NCBI GenBank assembly: GCA_963777625.1
Contig: CAVZRO010000003.1
Span: forward strand, 62,001 to 126,000
Source: DATDIC01 sp963777625
GTDB taxonomy: Bacteria; Pseudomonadota; Alphaproteobacteria; Acetobacterales; Acetobacteraceae
DNA: 64,000 nt
Reading direction: 5' to 3'
The notes under the pieces are model-generated. The model made no database searches and was not told the DNA's origin. It saw nothing but the letters and a program-made list of their open reading frames with translations. Made by a program: the position numbers and the translations under genes. Position 1 is the stretch's first letter. The number at the start of each line of letters is the position of its first letter. Below are positions 43,404 to 52,522 of this stretch, piece by piece.

Positions 43404-44666
43404 CAGGCGGCTGCCTTCGCCGCAGCCTGCCCGCTGAGCCAGGCGCCGCCGAGCGTGCCGGCATAGGGCGTGTTGCAAGCTTCGCCGGCGAACAGCAGGT
43501 GCCCGTCCGCCAACGGCTCGCCCAAATGCGTGCGGGCATCGGCTGATCCGGGCACGGCGTAGGCATAGGCGCCGCGGATCCACGGATCGGCGTCCCAATG
43601 CGTGACCAGCGTGGCACCGCCGGAAAACAACCGGTCAACCCGGCCGCCGAAGATAGTGCGCAGTTCGTTCAGTGCGAAGTCCACAGCGGCCTGTCCTCCT
43701 GACTCCGAAAGGTGCCAGGCTGTCGATCCCCCGATCCAGCCTCGCACGTAATCCCGCCCGTGCGGCCAGCACTGGAACGGCATCAGCGGATCGCCGCTCC
43801 GTTCGACCCGGCGGTCCACCGAGCAATGCATCGGCAGGTCGAGCCGGTCCGGTCCGGTGGCTCGCAGTGCGACTTTCATCGCCAGACCCATGGGCAAGGC
43901 ATTGATGGATTCCTCCACATGCGGCGGCAGCTTCGGATCGAACGCGATGACCCCGGCCGCCAGCACGCCGGTCGAGACGGTCACGATGCAAGACCCGGCG
44001 GTGATGGAGCCGCGATCGGTCTCCACCTCGACCCGGCGGCCCCAGCGGACGCGGCGGACCGGGGTGTTCAGGCGGACATCCAGCCCGTCCCCCAGGGTGG
44101 CCACGAAGGCACCGATGCCGCCAGCCGGGACCAGATTGCTGCCGGACAGCACGTTGGCCTTCCAATCTCGCAGGCTGAACAGCTCGGCATCGACGGCGCA
44201 GATCACCGACCCTTCCCAGGCCTCGATCATCGGCGCCCATTCGTCGTCCGGGATGCTGCGCGCCACGGCGGCCAAGGACGACATCCGGCAGGCCGGGGCG
44301 AAGCAGCACATCCGCCGCCCGATCGAAACGATTCCACGCGTCGTCGTAGCGGGCCTGCTCGGCTGGCGTGAGCGGGCGTGAGCCGATGAAGCTCTGCTGG
44401 CGGCGCAGTTCGTCGGCGCGGAGCAATTGGTGGCCGGCGGACTGGGCGATCGGGACCAGCGGGTTGTGCTCGGCGGCGTGCAGCCAGATAGCGCCCATGT
44501 CGAACCACGCGCCGCCCAGTTCGGGCGGATGCACAGTCCAGGCACGGCCGCCGACGCGATCGGAGGCTTCCAGGACCAGCGCGCTGCGTCCACTCTCCCG
44601 CAATGCGGTCGCGGCGCCGAGCCCGGCTGCCCCCGCGCCGATCACCACGACATCCACATCGCCCAT
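43403..44666 (-). pseudogene. Flavin amine oxidase, one frameshift
   Basis: About 420 aa if repaired. N-terminal FAD motif DVVVIGAGAAGLGAATALRE and the LEASDRVGGRAWT segment are followed by GGAWFDMGAIWLHAAE. The frame breaks at about 44277-44282 after GLPDV; the other frame resumes LAAVARSIPDDEWAPMIEAW and runs through to the C-terminal FAD-binding LFAGEACNTPYAGTLGGAWL. All cofactor motifs are present across the two frames, so a one-base sequence error is likely. Such enzymes oxidise mono- or polyamines; with speE and an agmatinase nearby, a polyamine is possible. Start at ATG 44666. Confidence 0.8.
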
Positions 44667-44801
44667 GAACCCCTCGTTGCTGGCCAGACAACGGCAAGTG
44701 GCGCAGCCGGAGGCGGGCGGCAAGCCTCCGCCCGCGCGGTTTGCCGCGTGAGCCGGCGCGCAATAGGCTTCACCCAGGGCTCAGCCCAGGGAGAAGCACC
44801 G

Positions 44802-46364
44802 ATGCGGTTTATCAGCGGAATGGCATTCGCCGCGGGCCTGGCGGTGCTGGGCGGCCAATCGGCGCTGGCGGCGGTCGGCGACAGCGCCAGCCAGCCGCTG
44901 GTGATCGCGTTCAACGGCGGTGCTGTCACGCTGGACCCGATCACCCGGGCGGAGAGCACGACCACGGCCTGGCAACAGCACATCTTCGACACCGTTACGA
45001 TCGAGGGCACCCACGGCGACCTGGAGCCACGCATCGCGGTGAAATGGCAGAGCGTCGATCCGGCCACCTGGCGCCTGACCTTGCGGCAGGGCGTAAAGTT
45101 CCAGGATGGCACGCCGATGACGGCGGAGGATGTGGGCGAGTCGATCCTCGACACAGGACGCAACCCGAAATCGCAGTTCCGCGAACTGGCCAATTCAGTC
45201 ACCGGCTACAAGGTGGTATCACCGGATACGATCGATGTGACGTTCAGCCGGCCGGACCCGGTGTTCCCGGTGCACCTGGAGGGTATCCCGGTGATGCCGG
45301 AGGCGCTGATCAAGAAAGAAGGCAGGGAGGCGTTCGCGAATCACCCGATCGGCACCGGGCCATACAAGTTCGTTGGCTGGCTTGCCGACGACCATCTGGA
45401 TCTGGCGGCGTGGGATGGGTTCTGGGGCGACAAGCCGGCGTTCAGCTACGTGCATCTGGAAAGCATCCCGAACGGGGCAACGCGGCTGGCATCTCTGCTG
45501 TCCGGACAGGTCCAGGTGGCCGAGAAGATCGACCCCGCGGACTTCCAGCGAGTGAAGAACAGCGGCAAGGCGTATGTCTCGCTGACGCCGGGTCAGCGCA
45601 CAATGTATCTGGCCATGGATTACTGGCGCGAGACGGGATCGCCCGGCATGCCGGCGGGGCAGAAAAATCCGTTCATGGACCCGCGTGTGCGTGAAGCGGT
45701 ATGGATGGCCGTGAACGTACCGGCAATCAAGAACAAGATTTTCGACGGTGCGGCCGAGATCGCGGCGCAGTTTACGGCGCACGGCGTGGAAGGATTCGAT
45801 CCGTCACTGAAGGCGCCCGCGTACAGCGTGGCGGGGGCGAAGAAGCTGCTGGCGGAGGCCGGTTATCCAGACGGATTTTCAGTGCGGCTGGATGGCCCGA
45901 ACGACCGCTATCTGGAAGACAGCCTGGTGGAACAGGCGATCGGCGGTTTGCTGTCGCAGGCGGGCATCAAGGTGTCGGTGAATTCTGTGCCCAAGGCGAT
46001 CTTCTTCCCGCAGGTGGATAAGGGCGATTTCACCATGTATTTCGCCGGGTGGGGGAGCAACAGCGCGATAACGACATGGGGCGCGGTGTATCACTGCCGC
46101 GATGACAAGGCCGGTTTCGGCGTGGTCAATCGCGAGCATTTCTGCGACCCGGAAGCCGACGCGCAGATGCAGCAGGCGGGCAGCAATTTCGACTCGGATA
46201 CGCGGGCAAAACAGATCGCCGCAGCATATCATGACGCCGATCATGTCAAATTCGCCTATCTGCCGCTGTATTATGAAGACGTGATTGCCGGGGTCGCGAA
46301 CTCGATCGACTACACCTCGCGCGAGGACGAGCAGATATTTGCCTGGCAGATGAAACGAAAATAG
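44802..46364 (+). CDS. ABC transporter substrate-binding protein, peptide/nickel family (SBP_bac_5)
   Basis: 520 aa periplasmic binding protein. The N-terminal signal peptide is MRFISGMAFAAGLAVLGG.. with cleavage near ALAA. Family blocks are LEPRIAVKWQSVDPATWRLTLRQGVKFQDGTPMT arranged as in DppA/OppA (described here in parts), NHPIGTGPYKFVGW, and VREAVWMAVNVPAIKNKIF. GGGAGAAG lies upstream of the ATG at 44802. It is followed 4 bp later by two permease genes, together forming an importer for a peptide or other small molecule. Ligand unknown. Confidence 0.87.
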   Translation: MRFISGMAFAAGLAVLGGQSALAAVGDSASQPLVIAFNGGAVTLDPITRAESTTTAWQQHIFDTVTIEGTHGDLEPRIAVKWQSVDPATWRLTLRQGVKFQDGTPMTAEDVGESILDTGRNPKSQFRELANSVTGYKVVSPDTIDVTFSRPDPVFPVHLEGIPVMPEALIKKEGREAFANHPIGTGPYKFVGWLADDHLDLAAWDGFWGDKPAFSYVHLESIPNGATRLASLLSGQVQVAEKIDPADFQRVKNSGKAYVSLTPGQRTMYLAMDYWRETGSPGMPAGQKNPFMDPRVREAVWMAVNVPAIKNKIFDGAAEIAAQFTAHGVEGFDPSLKAPAYSVAGAKKLLAEAGYPDGFSVRLDGPNDRYLEDSLVEQAIGGLLSQAGIKVSVNSVPKAIFFPQVDKGDFTMYFAGWGSNSAITTWGAVYHCRDDKAGFGVVNREHFCDPEADAQMQQAGSNFDSDTRAKQIAAAYHDADHVKFAYLPLYYEDVIAGVANSIDYTSREDEQIFAWQMKRK

Positions 46365-46368
46365 CGCG

Positions 46369-47322
46369 GTGGCGCGCTTCATTGGCAAGCGTATCCTGCA
46401 AGCGGTGTTCACGGTCTGGGTGGTGGTGACGCTGGTCTTCGTGCTGATCCACATCAGCGGCAACCCGATCGCCGTGCTGGCGCCGGAGACAATGAGTGTC
46501 GCCGATCGCGCGCAGCTTGCCGCCAACCTGGGACTGGATCGGCCGTTCCTGGTGCAGTACGCGCGCTATCTGGCGGGCGTGCTGCACGGCGACCTCGGCC
46601 TCTCCTACTACAGCGGCCAGCCGGCGATGCATCTGATTCTGGAACGCGTGCCGGTGACCGCGGAGCTGGTTGTGCTGGCGATCGCCATCGCGACTGTTTT
46701 CGGGCTGCCGTTCGGGATCTTCTCGGCGATCTGGCCCGGAGGGGTCACCGACCGGGTGCTGCGCAGCGTATCGGTGCTGGGTTCCTCGGTGCCGACGTTC
46801 TTTCTCGGCATCTTACTGATCTTCGCCTTCAGCGTGGAACTGAACGTGCTGCCGGCCTCCGGGGCGGGCAGTCTGGATCATTTCGTCATGCCGGCGTTCA
46901 CGCTGGCGTTCTTCCGCATCGCGTTGTTCACGCGATTGACGCGCACGAGCCTGCTGGAAACGCTGTCGCTGAACTATGTGCGCACGGCGCGGGCGAAAGG
47001 CTTGTCGGAGCCGGTGGTGGTCATCAAGCACGCGCTGCGCACGGCGATGCTGCCGCTGGTCACCGTGTTCGGTCTGCAGTTCGGGCAGTTGTTTGCCGGC
47101 GCGGTGATCACCGAGACGATCTTCGCCCTGCCGGGGATGAACCGGCTGGCACTGGAATCGCTTTACCGGCTCGATTACCCAGTCGTGCTGTCGTACGTCA
47201 TCGTGGTGGCGGCGATGTTCGCCGCCATCAATCTGGCAATCGATCTGCTGTACGGCGTTCTGGACCCGACGGGTGGCGCGTGCGGGTTAGGTGGCGGGAA
47301 CTGCCGTGGGCCTCGCTGCTGA
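46369..47322 (+). CDS. ABC transporter permease, DppB type (C-terminus probably shifted)
   Basis: Inner-membrane permease of a peptide-type importer, starting at GTG 46369 (VARFIGKRILQAVFTVWV). Six hydrophobic segments and the ATPase-contact motif YVRTARAKGLSEPVV are intact. Near the end the frame reads LDPTGGACGLGGG to 47322. Removing the A at 47269 instead gives LDPRVARAG and a stop at 47288-47290, the usual DppB-type ending, overlapping the next start by about 11 bases. The change affects only the last residues, so the gene is otherwise normal. Confidence 0.83.
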   Translation: MARFIGKRILQAVFTVWVVVTLVFVLIHISGNPIAVLAPETMSVADRAQLAANLGLDRPFLVQYARYLAGVLHGDLGLSYYSGQPAMHLILERVPVTAELVVLAIAIATVFGLPFGIFSAIWPGGVTDRVLRSVSVLGSSVPTFFLGILLIFAFSVELNVLPASGAGSLDHFVMPAFTLAFFRIALFTRLTRTSLLETLSLNYVRTARAKGLSEPVVVIKHALRTAMLPLVTVFGLQFGQLFAGAVITETIFALPGMNRLALESLYRLDYPVVLSYVIVVAAMFAAINLAIDLLYGVLDPTGGACGLGGGNCRGPRC

Positions 47323-48161
47323 TTCTGGCGGCTCTGATCGCAGCCGCGGTGCTCGCGCCGTGGATCGCGCCCCACGACCCGGAAGAGCAGAGTTTGCTGT
47401 CGCGGCTCGACCCGCCCGCCTGGGTGCAGGGCGGCGACTGGAGTTATCCGCTGGGCAGCGATGGGCTGGGACGGGACGTGCTGTCCAACATTCTGTTCGG
47501 GTTGCGGATCAGCCTGTTGACCGGCTTCGTCGCGGTGGCGATCAGCGTCGCGATTGGCGCAGTGGCCGGACTGGTGGCGGGATACCGTCGCGGCTGGTTC
47601 GACACGGTGGCAATGCGGCTGGTGGATATCCAGCTCGCGCTGCCGGCGGTGCTGATCGCGCTGGCGGTGCTGGCGATCACCGGGCGTGGGCTGTGGAAAG
47701 TCATTGCGGTGATCGGCGTGGTGGGTTGGGCGCAATATGCGCGGCTGGTGCGGGCGAGCGTGCTGGCGGAGCGGCAGCAGGACTATGTGATTGCGGCGAT
47801 GCTGGCGGGGGCGTCGGGGACGCGGATCGTGTTCCGGCACCTGCTGCCGAATGTGCTGGGGCCGCTGCTGGTGCAGATCTCGGTCGATATCCCGCGGGCG
47901 GTGGAGCTGGAGGCGTCGCTGTCGTTCCTGGGACTGGGGGTGGCGGTGACCACGCCCTCATTGGGACTGCGGGTGAGCCAGGGATATCAGTATTTGTTCA
48001 GCGGAGCCTGGTGGCCTTCGGTGCTGCCGGGAATTGCGCTGGTCGTGCTGGTGCTGGCGGAGAACCTGATCGGGGACTGGGTGCGCGACGCATTGGACCC
48101 ACGGACGCGTCGCGTGCGACGGATTGCAGGGACTGCCGTGCCGCAGCGGCCGGGCGGATGA
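47280..48161 (+). CDS. ABC transporter permease, DppC type
   Basis: 293 aa second permease of the peptide-type importer. It opens with a single helix (ASLLILAALIAAAVLAPWIA), then the HDPEEQSLLSRLDPP and LGSDGLGRDVLSNILFGLR blocks that mark DppC, and the contact motif AAMLAGASGTRIVFRHLLPN. GTG start at 47280 overlaps the upstream permease. No dppD/dppF-type ATPase gene follows; the next gene is trpS on the other strand, so the ATPases must be encoded elsewhere. Confidence 0.87.
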   Translation: MRVRWRELPWASLLILAALIAAAVLAPWIAPHDPEEQSLLSRLDPPAWVQGGDWSYPLGSDGLGRDVLSNILFGLRISLLTGFVAVAISVAIGAVAGLVAGYRRGWFDTVAMRLVDIQLALPAVLIALAVLAITGRGLWKVIAVIGVVGWAQYARLVRASVLAERQQDYVIAAMLAGASGTRIVFRHLLPNVLGPLLVQISVDIPRAVELEASLSFLGLGVAVTTPSLGLRVSQGYQYLFSGAWWPSVLPGIALVVLVLAENLIGDWVRDALDPRTRRVRRIAGTAVPQRPGG

Positions 48162-48228
48162 GGAATCGCTGACCGTCTGCCGGGCTGTTGTGAAGGGCCG
48201 AGGAAGCAGGGCAGGGCCACATCGCGGC

Positions 48229-49230
48229 CTAACGGCGCGGCAAAAACCCCACCAGCCGCTCCGTCTCCGCCACGATCGGGTTGGCTATCGCCGCCGCCCG
48301 CTCCGCCCCGTCCCATAGCACCGCGTCGATCTGCGTCGGGTCGGCCAGCAGCCGCTCGGTTTCCCGCGCGATCGGCGCCAGGGTGTCCACCATCAGCGCC
48401 GACAGCGCTTCCTTGAATACACCGAACCCTTTGCCGCCATGCTCGCGCAGCACCGCGGCCTGATCGATCCCCGCCAGCGCCGCGTAAATGCCGACCAGGT
48501 TCCGCGCCTCAGGCCGCCGCTCCAAACCCTGCATTTCGCTCGGCAGCGGCTCGGGATCGGTTTTCGCTCGCCGTATTTTCAGCGCGATCGTGTCAGCATC
48601 ATCGTTCAGATTGATCCGGCTCTGGTCCGACGGATCGGTCTTCGACATCTTCTTGGTGCCGTCGCGCAGGCTCATTACCCGCGCGGCCGGCCCCAGGATC
48701 AGCGGCTGAATCGCCGGAAAGAAGTCCACGTCATAGTCGTGATTGAATTTCTGCACGACATCGTTGGCAAGCTCCAGGTGCTGGCGCTGATCGTCCCCCA
48801 CCGGCACATGCGTCGCGTGATACGCCAGGATATCCGCCGTCATCAGCACCGGATAGGCGTACAGCCCGACCGAGGCATTCTCCCGGTCCTTCCCGGCCTT
48901 CTCCTTGAACTGCGTCATCCGGTTCAGCCAACCCATCCGCGCGACGCAATTCAGGATCCAGGCGAGCTGCGCGTGTGCACGCACGTGCGATTGCACGAAC
49001 ATGACATGACGACGCGGATCGATGCCGCATGCCAACAGCACCGCCGCCATCTCTCGCGTCTGGCGCATGAGTGCCGCCGGCTCCTGCCACTGCGTGATCG
49101 CATGCAGATCGACAATGCACCACAGGCATTCATACTCCGACTGCAGCGCCACCCAGTTGCGGATCGCACCGAGATAGTTGCCTAGAGTCGGAATGCCCGA
49201 AGGCTGTATGCCGGAAAATATACGTGACAT
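48229..49230 (-). CDS. trpS: Tryptophanyl-tRNA synthetase
   Basis: 333 aa class I synthetase charging tRNA(Trp). The HIGH-like motif is GIQPSGIPTLGNYLGA at the N-terminus and the KMSKS motif is GTKKMSKTDPSD near residue 195. The GDDQRQHLELANDV segment belongs to the Trp-specific pocket region. It lies 12 bp downstream of murJ on the same strand and is probably co-transcribed with it. Confidence 0.95.
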   Translation of the reverse strand: MSRIFSGIQPSGIPTLGNYLGAIRNWVALQSEYECLWCIVDLHAITQWQEPAALMRQTREMAAVLLACGIDPRRHVMFVQSHVRAHAQLAWILNCVARMGWLNRMTQFKEKAGKDRENASVGLYAYPVLMTADILAYHATHVPVGDDQRQHLELANDVVQKFNHDYDVDFFPAIQPLILGPAARVMSLRDGTKKMSKTDPSDQSRINLNDDADTIALKIRRAKTDPEPLPSEMQGLERRPEARNLVGIYAALAGIDQAAVLREHGGKGFGVFKEALSALMVDTLAPIARETERLLADPTQIDAVLWDGAERAAAIANPIVAETERLVGFLPRR

Positions 49231-49242
49231 GCGGTCGAGGTC

Positions 49243-50829
49243 TCAATTTGGCGGCGAGGGCGGAGTGATGGCCGATCCCCCCATCGCGCGCAAGCGGCGG
49301 CGACGCAGCATCTGCCGCGCCTGCCGCACGTCATAGGCACCCAGTGCCTGCAATGCGGCCCCGTATACCAGCGCCCCGGCACCGATCAACACCGCCAGGG
49401 CCAGCAGCCGGGCCACACCGCCCATCGGCACACGGAACAGCACGTGCTGCAACGCCGCCACCACCGCGCACATGCCGATCGCGGCGGCCAGCATCCGAAG
49501 TACCCGGTGCCGAACCCCGGCATCCAGCCGCATCTGGCCGCGGCGAAGCAGCGCCACTCCCAGGCACGCCACGTTGAACATTGCCGCCAGGCTGGTCGCC
49601 AGCGCCGGTCCCATCGATTGCAATGGCCGCATGAAGGCGAGGTTCAACGCCAAATTCAGCGCCACGGCGGCCAGCCCGATCTTCACCGGGGTGGAGGTAT
49701 CGCCGCGGGCAAAGAACCCCGGCGCCAGCACCTTCACCAGCACGAACGCCGGCAGTCCCACCGCGTACGCCGCCAACGCCCGCGCCGCCAGCCGGGCGCT
49801 TTCGGCGCTGAACGCACCATGTCCGAACAGCACCCAGATTATCGGCCACGCGCTGACGATCAGGGCCAGCGCGGCCGGCAATGTCAGCAGCAGCGCATAC
49901 TCGATTGCCCGGTTCTGCGTATTCAGCGCCGCGGTGCCCTCGCCGGCCCGCACCTGCCGGGACAGCAGCGGCAGCATCGCCGTGCCAACCGCGGTGCCGA
50001 TCACCCCCAACGGAAGCTGCTGCACGCGATCCGCGTAATACAGGACCGAAACCGTTCCCGCCGGCAGCAGGCTGGCGATGATCACATCAACCGCCAGATT
50101 GAGCTGGGTCACTCCGGCGCCCACCAGCCCCGGCGCCATGCGCCGCAGCAGCATCCGCATCCGCGGTGTCATGCGCGGCCAGGGCACCCGCATCGCCATC
50201 CCGGCGCGTCGAACCGCCACCAGCAGCACGGCAAGTTGCGCCACGCCGGAGGCCGTGACGCCCCAGGCCAGCGCGTGTCCCACCGTTGGAACATATGGCG
50301 TGAGCCAGATCATGAAGGCGATCGAGATCATGTTGAACAGCACGTACGACGCCGAGGCCGCGGTGAACCGGTCGAGCCCGTTCAGCACGCCCGAAACGAG
50401 CGCCGCCAGGCAGATCAGGATCAAATAGGGGAAGGTGATCCGCGACAACGCGACCGCCAGCGCGAACTTGGCCGGGATCGCCGCGAAGCCAGGGGCCAGC
50501 ACCAGCATCATCTGCGGCATGAACACCTCTCCGACGATGGTCAGCAGACCAAGCCAGAAGGTCATCACCGCAAACGCTTCTTCCGCGAACTGATGCGCCG
50601 CCGGCCGGCCCTCCGCGGCCAGCAGGCCGGCGAAGGCCGGCACGAATGCCGCATTGAACGCACCCTCGCCGAACAGGCGGCGGAACAGGTTGGGCAGTTT
50701 AAGCGCGACGAAGAACGCGTCCGCGACTGGGCCCGCGCCGAGCATTGCCGCAATGAGCATGTCGCGGGCGAAGCCGAGGATGCGGCTCAGCATGGTCCAG
50801 CCGCCGACGGTGACGATGCCGCGCAGCAT
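49243..50829 (-). CDS. murJ: Lipid II flippase MurJ
   Basis: 528 aa polytopic membrane protein with about 14 helices that moves lipid II across the inner membrane for peptidoglycan synthesis. Family marks are the N-terminal GGWTMLSRILGFARDMLIAA, FRRLFGEGAFNAAFVPAF, and the Arg-containing substrate-cavity helices with VQQLPLGVIGTAVGTAMLP. It ends in a basic tail. It is 3 bp from the vapC stop upstream and 12 bp from trpS downstream. Confidence 0.93.
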   Translation of the reverse strand: MLRGIVTVGGWTMLSRILGFARDMLIAAMLGAGPVADAFFVALKLPNLFRRLFGEGAFNAAFVPAFAGLLAAEGRPAAHQFAEEAFAVMTFWLGLLTIVGEVFMPQMMLVLAPGFAAIPAKFALAVALSRITFPYLILICLAALVSGVLNGLDRFTAASASYVLFNMISIAFMIWLTPYVPTVGHALAWGVTASGVAQLAVLLVAVRRAGMAMRVPWPRMTPRMRMLLRRMAPGLVGAGVTQLNLAVDVIIASLLPAGTVSVLYYADRVQQLPLGVIGTAVGTAMLPLLSRQVRAGEGTAALNTQNRAIEYALLLTLPAALALIVSAWPIIWVLFGHGAFSAESARLAARALAAYAVGLPAFVLVKVLAPGFFARGDTSTPVKIGLAAVALNLALNLAFMRPLQSMGPALATSLAAMFNVACLGVALLRRGQMRLDAGVRHRVLRMLAAAIGMCAVVAALQHVLFRVPMGGVARLLALAVLIGAGALVYGAALQALGAYDVRQARQMLRRRRLRAMGGSAITPPSPPN

Positions 50830-50832
50830 GGG

Positions 50833-51216
50833 TCAGCGAACCAGCCGCACGGTCACCCCGATCAAGGGTCCGACCTCGCGCCAGATGCGGTCGGCAGTCA
50901 GGACGGGGCGGTTCTCCCGCTCGCCCAGTGCAAGGCAGAAACAGTCCGCCAGCGACAATCCGAACCGTTTCGTATGAGGCTGCAACCGGGCGGCTGACAG
51001 TGCCAGCGAGAGATCCGCAGGATGGATCGTCACCGGCAGTCGCTCGATGAGAGCCACGACCTCACCGAACGGCATTCCGCCACGCACCAGCTTGTGGGCC
51101 GTTTCTGCGAGGTTCACGGTGCATGCGCCGGCGCCAGCGGCAATTGCGTCGGCAACGAGATTGCTGCCAGGTTCGCCATTCAGGAATGCCAACAAGGCCG
51201 AAGCATCAAGTATCAT
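50833..51216 (-). CDS. vapC: VapC-family PIN-domain toxin
   Basis: 127 aa PIN-domain ribonuclease. Acidic active-site residues are seen in MILDASALLAFLNGE (Asp4), NLAETAHKL (Glu), SLADCFCLA (Asp) and LTADRIWREV (Asp). I start at 51216 (MILDASALL), overlapping the AbrB gene stop by 11 bp, the standard arrangement of a toxin following its antitoxin. Predicted to cut tRNA or rRNA when not bound by the antitoxin. Confidence 0.87.
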   Translation of the reverse strand: MILDASALLAFLNGEPGSNLVADAIAAGAGACTVNLAETAHKLVRGGMPFGEVVALIERLPVTIHPADLSLALSAARLQPHTKRFGLSLADCFCLALGERENRPVLTADRIWREVGPLIGVTVRLVR

Positions 51217-51478
51217 TGTTCCATTCGTCGCGTGCCACCTCCTCCCGCCGCTCGGCAATCAATTCGTCTGCCAGATTCTTCCCCGGTGGAATGTACTGGC
51301 GGACCTTGGCCTGCAACGCGGCGAGCACGTCGCGGACCGGTCGCAGATGCAGCACGCCGTCTTCGATGTCTGCGATGAGTAAACCTCCCGACTCCAGTCC
51401 GAGCAGCTTTCTATGCCGTGCCGGAATGCTCATCCTGCCATTTTCCGCGACCCGGACGAGAATCTGTTCATGTCCCAT
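51206..51478 (-). CDS. vapB: AbrB/MazE-type antitoxin
   Basis: 90 aa. The N-terminal swapped-hairpin DNA-binding fold is recognisable in VRVAENGRMSIPARHRKLLG, followed by LESGGLLIADIEDGVLHLRP. The C-terminal half (LADELIAERREEVARDEW) would bind and neutralise the VapC toxin. I start at ATG 51478 (MGHEQILVR); an in-frame GTG at 51493 is an alternative. A short palindrome lies upstream and could be its operator. Confidence 0.82.
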   Translation of the reverse strand: MGHEQILVRVAENGRMSIPARHRKLLGLESGGLLIADIEDGVLHLRPVRDVLAALQAKVRQYIPPGKNLADELIAERREEVARDEWNNDT

Positions 51479-51515
51479 GAGGCAATCTACCACGACGACA
51501 AAGATGACGCAGTCC

Positions 51516-51538
51516 CATCTATGGCATATGACTAGATG
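51516..51538. promoter_or_regulatory. Candidate vapBC operator palindrome
   Basis: CATCTA (51516-51521) and TAGATG (51533-51538) flank a centre containing CATATG, about 38-60 bp upstream of the antitoxin start. Antitoxins of this type usually repress their own promoter through such repeats. The link is positional only; the element could also serve the end of gpsA. Confidence 0.3.
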
Positions 51539-51562
51539 TCGGGCAATTCGGCCGTTTTGTCA

Positions 51563-52522
51563 TCACTCGTCCCGCCGCGGACGCGCGAGCAGTGCAACAA
51601 CGGCCTGATCGAGCGCGATCCGTCCGGCAAGCAGGGCTGCGACAGACTGACAGATCGGCAATTCGAGCTGCCCCGCCCGAGCTGCCAGCGCGGCGGCAGT
51701 GGCAACGCCCTCGGTGACCGTGCTCCGACTCGCAAGAATCGCGGATAGCGCGTCCCCACGGCCAAGCGCCAGGCCGAGGCTGTAATTACGGCTGGCCGGG
51801 CTGGTGCAGGTCAGCAGCAGGTCACCCAGGCCGGACAGGCCCATGACCGTCTCCACCTGGCCCCCGAGCGCAATGGCCAGCCGCGACAGCTCCGCCAGTC
51901 CGCGGGTGATCAGGGCCGCCCGCGCGTTTTCACCCAGCCCTGCCCCGATCACGGCACCCGCGGCGATTGCGATGACGTTCTTGGCGGCGCCACCCACCTG
52001 CGCCCCGATGGGATCGCTGTTGCCGTAGACGCGAAATCCTGGCGTCCCCAGCAGCCGGGCGACCTGCGCGCGCAACCCTGCATCCGCGGCAGCCACCACT
52101 GTTGCAGCGGGCTGGCCGGCGGCGATTTCGGCGGCAAAGTTCGGTCCGGTCAGGATGCCGGCCGCTCGACCCGGATGCAGTTCCGCGAGAATTTCCAGCG
52201 GCAGACGCAGCGTGCCGGCTTCGACGCCCTTGGCGCAACAGATCAACGGCGCAACCCCGCCCACTCGCGCGGCTACGGCCCGCAGATACTGGACCGGCAC
52301 CGCCAACACGAACAGATCAGCGACGGAGGGCAATTCCGCCGTCACGGCCACCCCGTCCGGTAGTTTCATCCCGGCAAGCCGGGGAGTTTCCCGATGCATC
52401 GCCATCGCCGCCGCGCGGTCCGTGTCACGCACCCAGAGCGTGACGTCGGCTCCGGCTCGCGCCGCCTGGATCGCCAGCGCAGTCCCCCATGCGCCCGCGC
52501 CGATGACCGCCACGCTACTCAT
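51563..52522 (-). CDS. gpsA: Glycerol-3-phosphate dehydrogenase [NAD(P)+]
   Basis: 319 aa enzyme reducing dihydroxyacetone phosphate to sn-glycerol-3-phosphate for phospholipid synthesis. The Rossmann loop AVIGAGAWGTALAIQAA is at residue 5. The catalytic Lys is in CAKGVEAGT or AAKNVIAIAAG (the NVxAI block is conserved), and ENARAALITRGLAEL and GLSGLGDLLLTCTSPASRN are GpsA hallmarks. It overlaps rlmJ by 8 bp. Its product feeds PlsY, encoded 7 kb away. Confidence 0.94.
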   Translation of the reverse strand: MSSVAVIGAGAWGTALAIQAARAGADVTLWVRDTDRAAAMAMHRETPRLAGMKLPDGVAVTAELPSVADLFVLAVPVQYLRAVAARVGGVAPLICCAKGVEAGTLRLPLEILAELHPGRAAGILTGPNFAAEIAAGQPAATVVAAADAGLRAQVARLLGTPGFRVYGNSDPIGAQVGGAAKNVIAIAAGAVIGAGLGENARAALITRGLAELSRLAIALGGQVETVMGLSGLGDLLLTCTSPASRNYSLGLALGRGDALSAILASRSTVTEGVATAAALAARAGQLELPICQSVAALLAGRIALDQAVVALLARPRRDE

